From contig JANEZZ010001959.1 in NCBI GenBank assembly GCA_026122225.1, positions 1,249,501-1,313,500 of the forward strand: a DNA stretch of 64,000 nucleotides, in the 5' to 3' direction. Position numbers and translations under genes: made by a program. The DNA comes from Heloderma charlesbogerti (taxonomy: Eukaryota; Chordata; Lepidosauria; Squamata; Helodermatidae). This document shows positions 11,012-20,165 of the stretch, piece after piece (position 1 is the stretch's first letter; each line of letters begins with the position of its first letter). Below the pieces are notes generated by a model. That model was not told the DNA's origin. It ran no database searches and saw nothing but the letters and a program-made list of their open reading frames with translations.

Positions 11012-11500
11012 AAAACGTCCCCTGATAGGCTACGTGACGATTCACGTAGCCTATCATGGCTAGATTTGCAAAGTCAGCCGTAATAGGCTACGTGAATCGT
11101 CACGTAGCCTATCACGGGTGACTTAAAAAAAAAAAAAAAAAGTGTGTACGGATAATGGCGGCCCCCATAGGGAGCCGCCATTCGCGTTCCTTATTTGGTC
11201 GCTGTAGTCTACGTAAATGTTTACGTAGACTACGGCGAAAATAAGGGCAACGCTATTTGCGTTGCCCTTATTTTCGCCGTAGTCTACGTAAACATTTACA
11301 TAGACTACAGCAACTAAATAAGGAACGCGAATGGCGGCTCCCTATGGGGGCCGCCATTCGCGTACGCGCTTTTTTTTTTTTTTTTTTTAAGTCACCCGTG
11401 ATAGGCTACGTGACGATTCACGTAGCCTATCATGGCTGACTTTGCAGATCTAGCCGTGATAGGCTACGTGAATCGTCACGTAGCCTATCAGGGGGCGTTT
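11012..11500. repeat. 489-bp palindrome made of smaller palindromes
   Basis: The whole interval reads nearly the same on both strands about position 11256, where AACGC-TATTT-GCGTT forms the centre. Each arm contains two 34-bp palindromes of the form TGATAGGCTACGTGA-n-TCACGTAGCCTATCA (11023-11056, 11081-11114, 11399-11432, 11457-11490). Each arm also has one 30-bp palindrome GTAGTCTACGTAAA-n-TTTACGTAGACTAC (11204-11233, 11279-11308), an A or T homopolymer (about 11121-11137 and 11371-11388), and the sequence CGAATGGCGGCTCCCTATGG or its complement. The symmetry is seen directly; its function is unknown. Confidence 0.93.
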
Positions 11501-11517
11501 TGTTTTTTGTTTTTTTA

Positions 11518-11690
11518 CTTTCGCGTTCGTGGCCGGGCGAAGCGAGGCGCCTCCTCCCCGGCCTGAATTTCGGCCAAGCGAGGCGGGAAGCCTCCCCCCC
11601 CGGCCTGAATTTCGGCCGGGCGAGGCGGGACGCCTCCCCCCCCGGCCTGAACTTCGCGGGGGGAGCAGCGAAGCGCTCCCCCCCACCGCG
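11518..11690. repeat. 42-bp tandem repeat, CpG-rich
   Basis: GGCCTGAA recurs at 11560, 11602 and 11644, spaced 42 bp apart. Each unit contains TTCGGCC, GCGAGGCGGGA and a C-run. The first unit is partial. Confidence 0.85.
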
Positions 11691-12137
11691 AACAAGCTGT
11701 GAGAAAAGGTAAGTGACTTTCGTCCACCCCTAATTGCAACACATCTGGAGGGCACCAGGTTGGGAAACATGCCAGGATCAGAAACCACAGTTTGAGGTTG
11801 GCTTTTTTCCCTAAACTTTAGTTAAGACTAACATAGTTTGACCCAGTTTGGACAGAATGACAAACCATGGTTAGTTGAAAACACAAGCAAAAGCTTCTGC
11901 TCGTGGTTGCACAAGAGTAAGGGTTAGAAGGGGAGAGTTCATGAGCCCGAGGCTCATTCACATAACACTAAACCATAGTTTACATTACATCGAAATGCAA
12001 TCACTATTGCAGTAATTATTGCAGCCTTATCCAGCAAGGAAATAATATTATCTTCATACTGCAGACAGAGGACTGAGAGAATATGAGTCTGTAGCTGAGG
12101 AAAGATTTGAACTAGGGAATCCGTACCTCATATCTTA

Positions 12138-12410
12138 GTTTGCAATCTTAAACACACTTACTAGGGAGTAAGTTACATTGAAAACAATGGGGCTTACTTT
12201 TGAGTAAACATACAAAGGATTGTGTTGTTATGCTATACCAGCTTTTTAAGTAGCTACATCTACAGTGCAATCCTACACATGTATACCCAGAAGTAAGCCC
12301 TACTGTTCAATGGGACTTACTCCCAAGTAAGTGTGTACAAATATCTTCCTGAATATAGGTCCTAATTCAGTCAGTAGGACTTCCTTCTGAGTAAATATGC
12401 ATAGGTTTAT
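12138..12410. repeat. Cluster of Harbinger-like MITE family H3 copies
   Basis: Two or three consecutive copies show paired motifs of the type AGTAAGTTACATTG...AATGGGGCTTACT and end in GCAATC or GGATTG. The family has an inverted-repeat structure around 'ttcaatgggacttact'. Further copies lie near 12925-12995, 14466-14556, 15690-15785, 17641-17716 and 18838-18955. Each is old and has small indels. Confidence 0.6.
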
Positions 12411-12429
12411 TTCACATTTTAAAGTTGAA

Positions 12430-12564
12430 GTTAAATCCTATGCATTGAGGATTTAGACGGGGAAAAAGCCCTAAAATTCCCAGCATTCCCCATCCAGCAT
12501 GCTGGCTGGGGAATGCTGGAAGTTGTAGGCCTTTTTCTGTCTAAACATGCATAGGATTGCACCC
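12430..12564. mobile_element. Harbinger-like MITE family H2, copy a
   Basis: The element folds on itself: CCCATCCAGCATGCTGGCTG sits at the centre and CCTATGCAT at the left is mirrored by ATGCATAGG at the right. It ends GGATTGCACCC followed by TAA. Other copies (19246-19365, 25017-25180) have clean 3-bp TWA duplications. Confidence 0.75.
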
Positions 12565-13020
12565 TAAGTGGTCCATGGATATTAAATACAGCAGTGGTTC
12601 AAAACAATATTCTTTAGCTAAGGGCCACTTTATCTTCTCCATTTAAATGAACTTCATGTATCACATTTCTCTTATTGTTTTGTTAAATTTTACATATGGT
12701 AACAAGGTATCTCTGTGAGTGTGTGAGGAAGTTCTTTAAAATTACTCATGATCATGCAAATATTGGCCTTTAGCATTTAAAAAGTGGCTTTATGACCAAA
12801 TTCAATGGATCCCTGGCCTTTATTGCCAGAAACCTCAAAATATTTGCATTGATATCATAAGGGATTCTACACATGTAGCTACAGAACTGGATGGGTTTTG
12901 TTTTTACTACAAGCCAAATGACTTGCATCCTGATCCTATACATCTCTTCTCAGAAGCAAGTCCCAAAGCTTACTCCAAAGTAAGTGTGCCCTCAGTCATG
13001 GATCTAAGGGTCTAGCATGT
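12565..13020. other. Stretch without a recognised gene
   Basis: AT-rich sequence with an H3-type motif (GAAGCAAGTCCCAAAGC, AGTAAGTGTGCCC) near 12950-12995. Nothing else is recognised. Confidence 0.4.
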
Positions 13021-13146
13021 ACACAGGTATGGGCCACATGTATCAGCCTACAACTTCCATCAGCCCTAGCCAGGAAAGCCAGTGGTGAGGGCTCATGGGA
13101 GTTGTAGGTCAAAACATCTGGAGGGTCACAGGTTACCCATTCCTGA
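13021..13146. repeat. MITE family A variant
   Basis: ACAACTTCCATCAGCCCTAG on the left is mirrored by CATGGGAGTTGTAGGTCAAA on the right. The ends are ACAGGTATGGGCCAC and GGTTACCCATTCCTG. This variant also occurs at 38103-38238. Confidence 0.7.
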
Positions 13147-13489
13147 ATTGTACACCATCTCTTAGGGAACCTAAGCAATATGCCAAACAACTGCATCTCA
13201 TACAAGTCACAGTATGACCGTAGAAATCTCTGGATACTTGCAAACACATTGCTAATCAGGAAACTCGGATGGTATAAATCAAACCTAATGCAGTACCAAG
13301 CAGAAGCTGTCTGTTATGGGCTGTCAGAAAGTATTAGCTGTATTTATAGGATATGATTTATAGCCAATATTTTGGTGGTAGATATAATCAAGATACAAGT
13401 CTGACAACCATTTAAGATTAAACTGGTTGATAAGCTCCTGTTGGAGACACTAATTTATACCTTTCAACTTAAAAAATAATAATTGGTCA

Positions 13490-13655
13490 TGGCCTGAAGA
13501 TCCATGATGCAGTGACCTTGCTGAAACCAAGCTAGTCTCGGTCTGCTTAAGGCCTAGACAGGGGAACCACTGAGAAACCCTCTATACAAGGCTCTATACA
13601 CAGCCTTGAGTTCTCTGATGGAAAAAAGGAAGGTATAAATAAAATAAATCTGGTG
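13490..13655 (+). repeat. 5S-rRNA-derived SINE with LINE-type tail
   Basis: GAAACCAAGCTAGTCTCGGT, then CTGCTTAAGGCCTAGACAGG and GGAACCACTGAGAAACCC, follow the 5S rRNA internal promoter region (gaagctaagcagg ... ctggatgggagaccacctgggaa) with substitutions. The copy then has CCTTGAGTTCTCTGATGG and GGTATAAATAAAATAAAT, the L2-like tail. SINEs with a 5S head are known in squamates. This copy is too diverged to be a 5S gene. Confidence 0.7.
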
Positions 13656-13674
13656 TAGTTCTTCTATGATTATC

Positions 13675-13735
13675 AAACAGTGCAATCTTATGCATGTTTA
13701 TTCAAAAGCCAATCCCACTGTATTCAGTGTGGACT
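13675..13735. repeat. MITE family H3 fragment
   Basis: GTGCAATCTTATGCATGTTT followed by AATCCCACTGTATTCAGTGT is one H3 copy, whose right end is replaced by the adjacent tRNA-type SINE. Confidence 0.55.
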
Positions 13736-13885
13736 TACAATGGTAGAGCATGTGCTTCATGTGAAAAAGGTCCCAGGTTCAATCTCTAGCAGCTCCAGGG
13801 TTGGGAAAGATTCTTGTCTGAAACCCTGGAGGACTGCTGTCAATCAGTATAGACAATACTGGGCTAGATGGACCAATGGGTTGGA
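13735..13885 (+). repeat. tRNA-derived SINE
   Basis: ATGGTAGAGCATGTGC is a degenerate RNA polymerase III A box and GGTTCAATCTC a B box, about 35 bp apart. The body CTGAAACCCTGGAGGACTGC and ACTGGGCTAGATGGACCAAT matches the widespread squamate tRNA-type SINE. There is no complete cloverleaf, so it is not a tRNA gene. Confidence 0.7.
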
Positions 13886-13990
13886 TCCAACTGAAGTAAG
13901 TCACACTTAGACCCCATGAAATCAATGTGAAAAATTGATCGTGACTTGAGTCCCTTTAATTTCAATAGGAACTATGTGCAACTAACACAG
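13878..13990. repeat. MITE with GGGTTGGATCC end, partial
   Basis: It starts GGGTTGGATCCAACTGAAGT and continues with ATGAAATCAATGTG and TTCAATAGGAACTA, like the palindromic MITE at 38874-38980. The right terminus has been lost. Confidence 0.5.
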
Positions 13991-14194
13991 AGCTTCTTCA
14001 CACCGAGCTTTTATCCTGCTATTGAGATTGCTCACTCATGGAAGTTTGAGGGGACTTTAGATGACATTGTCAACTTCCAGGGCATCTCCCACATGAAATA
14101 ACCTTTATTCCTAAATGATCGGAGATAATGAGCTATCAAATTACAGCACTTGAGTTCCCTCATGAAAAAAGAAAAGCCTTTACCCCAAATGGGG

Positions 14195-14290
14195 TAAAGC
14201 ATCTTGGATAGCTCCTTTACAGTTCTGGCTAGTTCTGACTGAATGGAAGCACAGCCCCACTGAAATCAGAGCCACCAGCCTCCACTACTG
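14195..14290. repeat. Inverted counterpart of the repeat at 4118-4290
   Basis: AGAGCCACCAGCCTCCACTA and ACAGCCCCACTGAAATC are the reverse complement of the earlier copy. Confidence 0.5.
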
Positions 14291-14465
14291 ACGTTGTACA
14301 TTCTAAGGAATATAATATTTGGGAGCAACATTTGTATGTCACACTGAAAAACATACTGATTTGTAATAGCTAAATGTAAACTTCTTTTAAGTGTGAATTT
14401 TTAAATTAAGGTTGTGCAGTGCGCTTACCACTATAGCCTAAGGAAGCTGTGGTGTTCATGTTGCT

Positions 14466-14556
14466 TACTGCAATTGTGTAAATGTCTACTCATAAGCAGG
14501 TCCCCCTGATTTCAATGGGGTTTACTCCCAGGTAAGTGAATATAGGATTGCAGCCA
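14466..14556. repeat. MITE family H3 copy
   Basis: GTCTACTCATAAGCAGGTCC, TTCAATGGGGTTTACTCCCA and the terminal ATAGGATTGCAGCC define the family. Confidence 0.65.
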
Positions 14557-14591
14557 TAATGGTATGTTATCACGACTGTCTCTTAGTCTTA

Positions 14592-14995
14592 GGGAACAAT
14601 CCTATGGCTGCTAGACAGTGGCTAGACAGCCATAGGATATGTTGTTTTCCAGGAACCAACCTCCCCCCACTTCTGCGCTGCCTTGGAAGCAGCATGGAAC
14701 AGCCTCATCCACTGCGCTCGCACAAGGGGTGCAGAGCAGCTGAAAAGGGGCGCGCCTGGGGGCGTTCCGGGGACGGGCGGAACTGCCTGTACAACACATC
14801 CTATGTGTTATATAGCAGCCTCATTCCCTGCTCTGTCCTCCTGCGGCTAGACAGCCACAATCAGCTGTCTAGCTGAAAAAGCAGGGCAGGAGAAGCGTGG
14901 AAGGAGTGATCCCCTCCGTGTTCTCTTGCCCTGCTTTGGATAGGCAGTCACTTCCGAGTTTGGAGGCAGCCGCCTATCTGGATAGGATTGCTCTC
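14592..14995. mobile_element. Harbinger-like MITE family H1, copy a
   Basis: It starts GGGAACAATCCTATGGC, preceded by TTA, and ends GGATAGGATTGCTCTC, followed by TTT. Internal landmarks shared with the other copies are ACAGCCACAATCAGCTGTCT, GCAGGGCAGGAGAAGCGTGG and TTGGAGGCAGCCGCCTATCT. The family is about 340-410 bp with five copies in the window. Confidence 0.8.
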
Positions 14996-16060
14996 TTTGT
15001 GTATTTGTGGACATTTTCTCCTGGCTACCATGTGGTTTCTGATGGAGATCAAAGTGTTAGGTTTTAGCTGTATGTTCCTGAATGTTACACATTTGTCCGC
15101 CTGTTGGGAGTAGCCTCCCATTTCTACAGCTGTTTTGCGATCAACAAAGATGTCTTTGGTGGAACTTCTCTTGATTTATAAGAAGTCTGAATCTGTTGAC
15201 CTTCTGAGCTTGTTGCAACTTGCAAAGCTCATCCATTTCCTCAGGCTGTTTTGTGATGTGGGGTGGGGGAGCTCAGTTTCCTAGTGAGAAGGTATATGAA
15301 TGTAATTTTTTCCTTTACTAGGATTTTTTTTATTAGTAGCAGTAGTAGTATTTTGGAATAAGTTGAAATATTTTCTCAATATTGACTTGTTTTAAAAAGT
15401 GTTTTATTATTATGAGTGGCAAGTTATCTGCTAGCATTTTTCATAGGCTATGGACAGACTAAAAAAAAACCTGGCCAGATGCCTAGAGCTTAAAAATTGA
15501 TGCCCAGGTTAAAAATTGATTTGTATAAATCAAAATAACCTTCACAAGCTACTTTTTTCCACTTATCTTTGCAATGAGGAGTTAGCACCTATAAAGTGCA
15601 GAGCGCTCTCTGTGGCCTGCTAAGATTATGTCCAAGGAGGCACCAAAATAAAATAATAATAATATAACAACAACAAATACACAAAATAAATAAGGCTACA
15701 ATTCTATATTCTGTTACTCCTCAGGACTTACTTTTGAGAAGCCATGTATAGGGTGGCACTGTAAGGCTGCAGTCCTAAGTACACTGCGAGCTGTAAGTTA
15801 TCTTAGAGAATCACTGAAGTAAATGGAGCTAACAATCCTGTCCTCTGAGCCATTGTGCTGAAGCTGTAGCTCTCTGGAAGAGGCACGAAGGTCCTGCCAT
15901 GAGGAACAATTCTGACCCTCATGTGGAAATAAGCAGCCTGTTTATCCAACCCCACCATCAATACAGGTGTGAAGAAAGAGGAGGGTCCTTTCCAATTCCC
16001 TTTAAGCTAAGTAGCTTTTCTGCGTCATAGAAGACACGGTGTATGTATGTTAACTCTGTT
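14996..16060. other. Stretch without a recognised gene
   Basis: AT-rich sequence with an H3-like MITE near 15690-15785 (TCCTCAGGACTTACTTTTGA) and A-rich simple sequence near 15640-15690. No gene is seen. Confidence 0.4.
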
Positions 16061-16062
16061 TA

Positions 16063-16395
16063 CCAACAGAGCAGGGCTGCAGATGCTCAGGCCTGTGGGC
16101 CAAATTTGGCCCAACTGGGGTCCCAATCTGGCCCTCTGGGGTTCTCCAGAAGGCCACACTCCCTTCTCCAGCCCTTCACCCAACCACCTATCATATGGTG
16201 GTTTCACAGCTTTTGCACATTTCCCCCCCATTCTAAAAGGTTGAAATGCCTCTCCTAAGGCTTAGTTATTGGCAGGAAGATCTTCAAGAGAAAATAGGCC
16301 TGTATTTTTTCGGTATTTTTGTCCTGCCCTCTTTGTCCACCAGTGGAATAAGCCCCCTGAGAGCTTATCTCAAATTGAATTCAGCTCTCAGAGTG
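16063..16395 (+). mobile_element. hAT-like MITE family B, copy 1
   Basis: The left end contains CAGATGCTCAGGCCTGTGGG and CCAAATTTGGCCCAACTGGG. The right end reads AGAGTGAAAGAGGTTCAACA followed by CCCTTG. The family has near-inverted ends (gaacctcaggcc / gaaagaggttcaacaccc) and five main copies here (16063, 26195, 28166, 35925, 62066). Confidence 0.7.
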
Positions 16396-16544
16396 AAAGA
16401 GGTTCAACACCCTTGTAGCAGAGTTTCTGCCCTTCTTGTCATTTGCAAAATCATGCTTCAGCTGCCATGTGCAAACCTCTTGCATATACCAATGCTGTTC
16501 ACTAGAAGCTGGGCTCATGCAAGGAATATGGTTGGCAGTAGATT

Positions 16545-17405
16545 CAGGCCAGACTAAAGAAAGAACAACTTCACACAATGCATAACTGACTCAATAAGTT
16601 CTGACCAAAGCAAGACAACGGTATCGCTTTATTCTGCTTTAGTCAGACCCCACCAGGAATACTGTGTCTGGTTCCAGGCACTGCAAATTAAGAAGGATAT
16701 TGACCAATGGGAGGACCACAAAGATGGCGTGAGACCTGGAGACCAAATCCTATGAGGGATGGTTGAAGGAGCTGGATATGTTTAACCCAGTGAGGAGACA
16801 ATTAAGAGGCAGCATGACAGCCATCTGCAAATATCTGAATGATTGCCATCTAGAATCTACATCGTAGATGATGGAGTAAGTTTGTTTTCTATTCTTCCAG
16901 AGGGTAGGAACTGAACCAGTGAGTTGAAATTACAAGAAAGACAGTATCAACTAAACATTAGGAACAAACTTTCCGATAGTATGAACTGTTCAGTAGTGGA
17001 ACAGACTCCCTCCAAAGGTAGTAAACTCTCCTCCATTAGAAGATTTTAAGCAGAGGTGGGATGGCCACCAATTAGGGATACTATAGTAGTGGATTTACTG
17101 CACTGGCAAGACGTTAGACAAGATGATGGAAATCACTGACCAAAAAAGGTGGTGATTGCTTTCCTCCAAAAAGGATTACAGAAATTAATGGAAGATGGAT
17201 CTATCAATTGTTATTAGCTCTTAGCTATGACCACCAACTGTAAGTTCCCTAATTGAAGGCAGAATGGTGGTGTTGGTGGGGAAGCACAAGATGGCTGTGG
17301 CTTGTGGGCTCTTTGGAAGCATCTGGTTGGCTAGTGTTAAAATCAGGGTGCTGGATTAGATGAGCCCTTGGTCTGCTGCTGCAGGGCTCTTCTTATGTTC
17401 TTAAA
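16545..17405 (+). mobile_element. CR1/L3-type LINE, 3' region
   Basis: Decayed coding matches 'yrsLVRPHLEYCVQfW' (GTCAGACCCCACCAGGAATA). The 3' UTR has AGTAGTGGAACAGACTCCCT and AAGATTTTAAGCAGAGG. It ends GGGCTCTTCTTATGTTCTTA at about 17382-17401, the typical 3' end. No intact ORF remains. Confidence 0.7.
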
Positions 17406-17457
17406 TTGACCCAAAGTTCCACTATCAGCTAGCTTTAGTTTACTTATCTCTCTCAGC

Positions 17458-17566
17458 CTCACATGTTTTTGACTTCAGCTCCCATCAGCCCCAGTCAGTA
17501 TGGCCAATACTGGGAGTTGTAGTCCAAAACACCTGGAGGGCACCAGGTTGGGGAAGGCTGACATAA
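17458..17566. repeat. MITE family A copy
   Basis: GACTTCAGCTCCCATCAGCC and ACTGGGAGTTGTAGTCC are its inverted arms. It ends GGGCACCAGGTTGGGGAAGG. Confidence 0.8.
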
Positions 17567-17640
17567 TGAAATAGCTGAACACAAGGAATTCAAGGTGTCA
17601 AAATATATCAGTGGAGAAACTTGATGATGAAAGAAATGAA

Positions 17641-17716
17641 GACAATCCTACGCACGGTTACTCATAAGTAATATCCATTGAGTTCAGTGGGAGTTACTTT
17701 CTAGTAGGTTGCAGCC
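17641..17716. repeat. MITE family H3 copy
   Basis: ACAATCCTACGCACGGTTAC, CATTGAGTTCAGTGGGAGTT and AGGTTGCAGCC are the family landmarks. Confidence 0.6.
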
Positions 17717-17914
17717 TTAATTACTGAGATGAGGGCAAAAAAACATGGTTTAAGAACATGTCTGATATTACTGTTTACTAGATCATATTAATAGGATTAA
17801 CATTAGACTACGGATCCATCCTTTTCCATCAACTTGTCTACAGAGTTGTGATCTGGCTGAAATATATATAATTCCCAAAGCATCCATGTCAGATCAGTGT
17901 TTTGATATTTGTAT

Positions 17915-18060
17915 GAAAAATTTATTTATTTATTTATTAAATTTATTAATTGCCCATCTGACTGGTCACCCAGCCACTCTGGGCGATGTACAACCCACCA
18001 TAAAACAATTTAAAACAATAAAATTTTACCATAAACATTTTTTTAAATAATATAATGTTG
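17915..18060 (-). repeat. L2-type LINE 3' tail
   Basis: An (ATTT)n tract is followed by GCCACTCTGGGCGATGTACA and AACAATTTAAAACAATAAAA. This is the 3' tail of a minus-strand L2 copy. Confidence 0.65.
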
Positions 18061-18190
18061 AGCATTTATATAAGATTCTACTGTGATTCAAACAGTTCAC
18101 ATATATTATCTCTGTGATACTTACAATAACCCTGTACAGAAGGCATTATTATTCCCATGTTGCAAATGGGGGGATTTAAATTGAGATATA
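18061..18190 (+). repeat. Ancient CORE-SINE/L3-like repeat
   Basis: CAGTTCACATATATTATCTC, TACTTACAATAACCCTGTAC and ATTATTATTCCCATGTTGCA strongly resemble the old MIR-like sequence with 'ttattattcccattt tacag'. Confidence 0.55.
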
Positions 18191-18350
18191 TTCACTTACA
18201 TAAGTACATGTGGTGTCCAGTCTTATAACTATAGCAAGATTTGACACCAGAGACTTTGAAGTTCACACATCTCTCTCTGGTTATTTGGAAGTAAGTCCCA
18301 CTGCAGCCTAAGTCATCATTACATACACTCTCTACATTAGACTGTACTAA

Positions 18351-18752
18351 GGGAGCAACCCTACCAGAATAGGCGGCCGCCTCCAAACACCGGAGGCGAC
18401 CGCCTTATCCAGTGCAGGGCAGGAGAAGCACAGAGGGGATCGTCCCATCCATGCTTCAGCTGCCCTGCATTTGTGGCTAGACAGCTGATTTCAGCTGTCT
18501 AGCTGCAGGAAGTGGGAGCTTGGGAAGCGGCAGCTGGACGACACATTGGATGTGTCGTACGACTTCCCTGCCCTGGGATGCCCCCAGGAACACCCTGTTT
18601 TCGCCGCTCCACACTCCTCTTCCAAGCGCGGAGCACAGAGCTGTTCCACACTGCCTATGAGGCAGAGCAGGATGGGGTGAAGGTCAGTTCTCAGGGAACC
18701 GACCTATCCTATGGCCATCTAGCCGCTGACTAGCGGCCATAGGATTGCGCCC
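18351..18752. mobile_element. Harbinger-like MITE family H1, copy b, TAA target duplication
   Basis: It begins GGGAGCAACCCTACC and ends CCATAGGATTGCGCCC. Both flanks are TAA (18348-18350 and 18753-18755). A TWA 3-bp duplication is the mark of PIF/Harbinger transposition. Inside are the two paired blocks CGGAGGCGACCGCCTTATCC and CAGCTGATTTCAGCTGTCTA. Confidence 0.85.
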
Positions 18753-18837
18753 TAAATGCACATTTTATACAATATAGTCTGTCTTTCTGGAGACTTTCCT
18801 AGAGTCCAAATGTGCGAGCTTAACTTGCTTTTGTATA

Positions 18838-18955
18838 AATAAATGGTGCATTTACTCACAAGTAAATGCATTTGAACAGCACAAAAGTAATTCCAACTGA
18901 GTTCAATGTTGCTTGCTGCCAAATAAGTGTACATGGATGGCAGCCTTACATTTGG
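18838..18955. repeat. MITE family H3-like copy
   Basis: TTTACTCACAAGTAAATGCA and CCAACTGAGTTCAATGTTGC, ending ATGGCAGCCTTACAT, match the family in degraded form. Confidence 0.5.
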
Positions 18956-19245
18956 GGCCCACAAGAAAGTTAGCACATATTTTTAAATGCTTTCCTTGCA
19001 CTCTTCTTGCACTGTTATTTTTGTATACAGTTGAAACACTTTTATTGCGGCAGAATCACCAGTTAGTGAGAGCTATTAGATGAAATAGTTCTCATTACTC
19101 CAAAGTAAAGATGATCTGAACAAGCCCACAAAGGTGGCATTTTCCACACAGCCTTCACTAAATATGAAGGAATCATATGGGCAATTCGCCCCCCTCCCCC
19201 AGAACAAGGAAAGGAGGAACAGCAATGCTTTAACTTCATGCATAA

Positions 19246-19365
19246 GGAGCAACCTTATGCATGTTTAGACAGAATAAAATATCCTACAACTCCCAGCCAT
19301 GGCTGGCTGGGGCATGCTTGGAGTTGTAGGACTGTTTCTATCTAAGTGTGCATAGGATTATACCC
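19246..19365. mobile_element. Harbinger-like MITE family H2, copy b, TAA target duplication
   Basis: It runs from GGAGCAACCTTATGCATG to CATAGGATTATACCC. TAA lies on both sides (19243-19245 and 19366-19368). The centre pairs CCTACAACTCCCAGCCATGG with its mirrored copy GCTTGGAGTTGTAGG. Confidence 0.85.
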
Positions 19366-19689
19366 TAAAAAACTTAATTGGTCAGTATCCTCCTAATGTT
19401 TGAAAGGAAAGTGCAAATAACACCAGCTGAGGTGATAGAAGATTTCCTTTGGAACCTGTTTTTGCTTATCAGACATTAGCCCTGCCTCAACTTAAGTAAT
19501 ATTAATCAAAAAGTAATTTAAAAGAAGCCTGTCCCTAGGCATGCAGCTGTTCAACGGTGAGGGGAAAGCACTCTGCAAATGTTCAAAGGCACGTTTTCTT
19601 TAATTCCAATGTTTCCAGGGCTGACTCTTGGTATGAAAAGCAACAGGTTCCTGGGTGAGTGCCAATAAGCTTTCTTTTCTTTTAATCCA

Positions 19690-19785
19690 CAATTGGGTAA
19701 TAGTTCTATTAGGACCATCCAAAATTCCACAAAAACGTGTAAGCTTTTGAGTTCTCCAGAACTTTTCATCAGGCTAGAGGGTGAC
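19690..19785 (-). repeat. LINE-type 3' end, inverted partner of 21355-21445
   Basis: AAGCTTTTGAGTTCTCCAGA and ACTTTTCATCAGG are the reverse complement of TGATGAAGAGCTCTGGAGAA and CTCAAAAGCTT at 21366. I do not know the family with certainty. Confidence 0.5.
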
Positions 19786-20009
19786 GAAATCTGACATTTT
19801 CCAAAGCATATTTAAAAAAAGCAAAGATAGCTATGCTGGTCCATTGCTAAGTGTAATTTGATATCTGCACCGTACTAATTCATTCAGTCTGCAAATCTCC
19901 ATTTTGAGACTTTGTCTATCTAAACTGCAGACCTCATGATCACTGCATCTGGCCAAATGTTTGGACTTTTCTGTTTCTTCCCCCATCCACTGCTTTTTGT
20001 ACTGTCTGT

Positions 20010-20165
20010 CCCAGGGGTAGGCAACCTTTTTAGGCCATGGGCAGAACTGGCAATTTGATAAACTGTTCTGAGTACCAACACAAAATGGCTGCCATGAGAG
20101 GTGTGACAAAAGACAAGTTAACTACCCAAAAGACTGACTACAAGGCAAAGGTGGGTCTGAGCTCC
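20010..20165. repeat. hAT-like MITE, truncated
   Basis: It starts CAGGGGTAGGCAACCTTTTT and continues with AACACAAAATGGCTGCCATG, a familiar hAT nonautonomous pattern. Its right part is lost next to the L2 insertion. Confidence 0.55.

Larger units (their letters stand above)
10763..11732. mobile_element. Foldback, hAT-like nonautonomous transposon (level 3), 970 bp
   Basis: The element begins TAGGGATGG and ends with the reverse complement of TAGGGGTGG. It is flanked by ATTCCAAC (10755-10762) and ATTGCAAC (11733-11740), an 8-bp duplication with one mismatch. Eight-bp duplications and TAGGGRTGG-type ends fit the hAT superfamily. No transposase ORF is present. The interior is CpG-rich and consists of a hairpin (10777-10847), a 489-bp palindrome (11012-11500) and a 42-bp tandem repeat (about 11518-11690). 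The high CpG content is unlike the surrounding AT-rich DNA and suggests youth or protection from methylation. Confidence 0.75.
10664..11772. mobile_element. MITE family A copy split by a later insertion (level 2)
   Basis: The left part (10664-10762) carries CTTCCCCAGCTTGATGATCT, CCAGATATTGTAG and the tail GTATTCCAAC. The right part (11733-11772) continues with TTGCAACACATCTGGAGGGC and ACCAGGTTGGG. Joined together, these are the two arms of the common MITE A. The 970-bp foldback element sits exactly between them. Confidence 0.8.
10584..11892. mobile_element. Outer inverted-repeat element (level 1 of a nest)
   Basis: The left arm TTGCTTCAGTTTTCAGTTAA continues with CCATGGTTTGTTGTTATGTC (10585-10624). 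It is mirrored by the right arm around 11820-11892, where CAAACCATGGTTAGTTGAAA and ACACAAGCAA are its reverse complement with a few mismatches. The arms are about 70-80 bp and are separated by two further nested elements. This fits a MITE-like palindromic element invaded later. Confidence 0.65.

Noticed and set aside
11012..11500. CRISPR-like array (regularly spaced 34-bp repeats)
   Set aside because: There are only four units, each a palindrome placed symmetrically about a centre, in a vertebrate genome next to transposon ends. There are no unique spacers of constant length.
11450..11788. ORFs inside the foldback element
   Set aside because: Their repetitive peptides come from the 42-bp tandem repeat. 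They contain no transposase motif.
13490..13610. 5S rRNA gene
   Set aside because: The similarity is partial, with many substitutions, and leads into a LINE-type tail, so it is a SINE.
13735..13885. tRNA gene
   Set aside because: Only A- and B-box remnants are present, followed by a SINE body; no cloverleaf can be formed.
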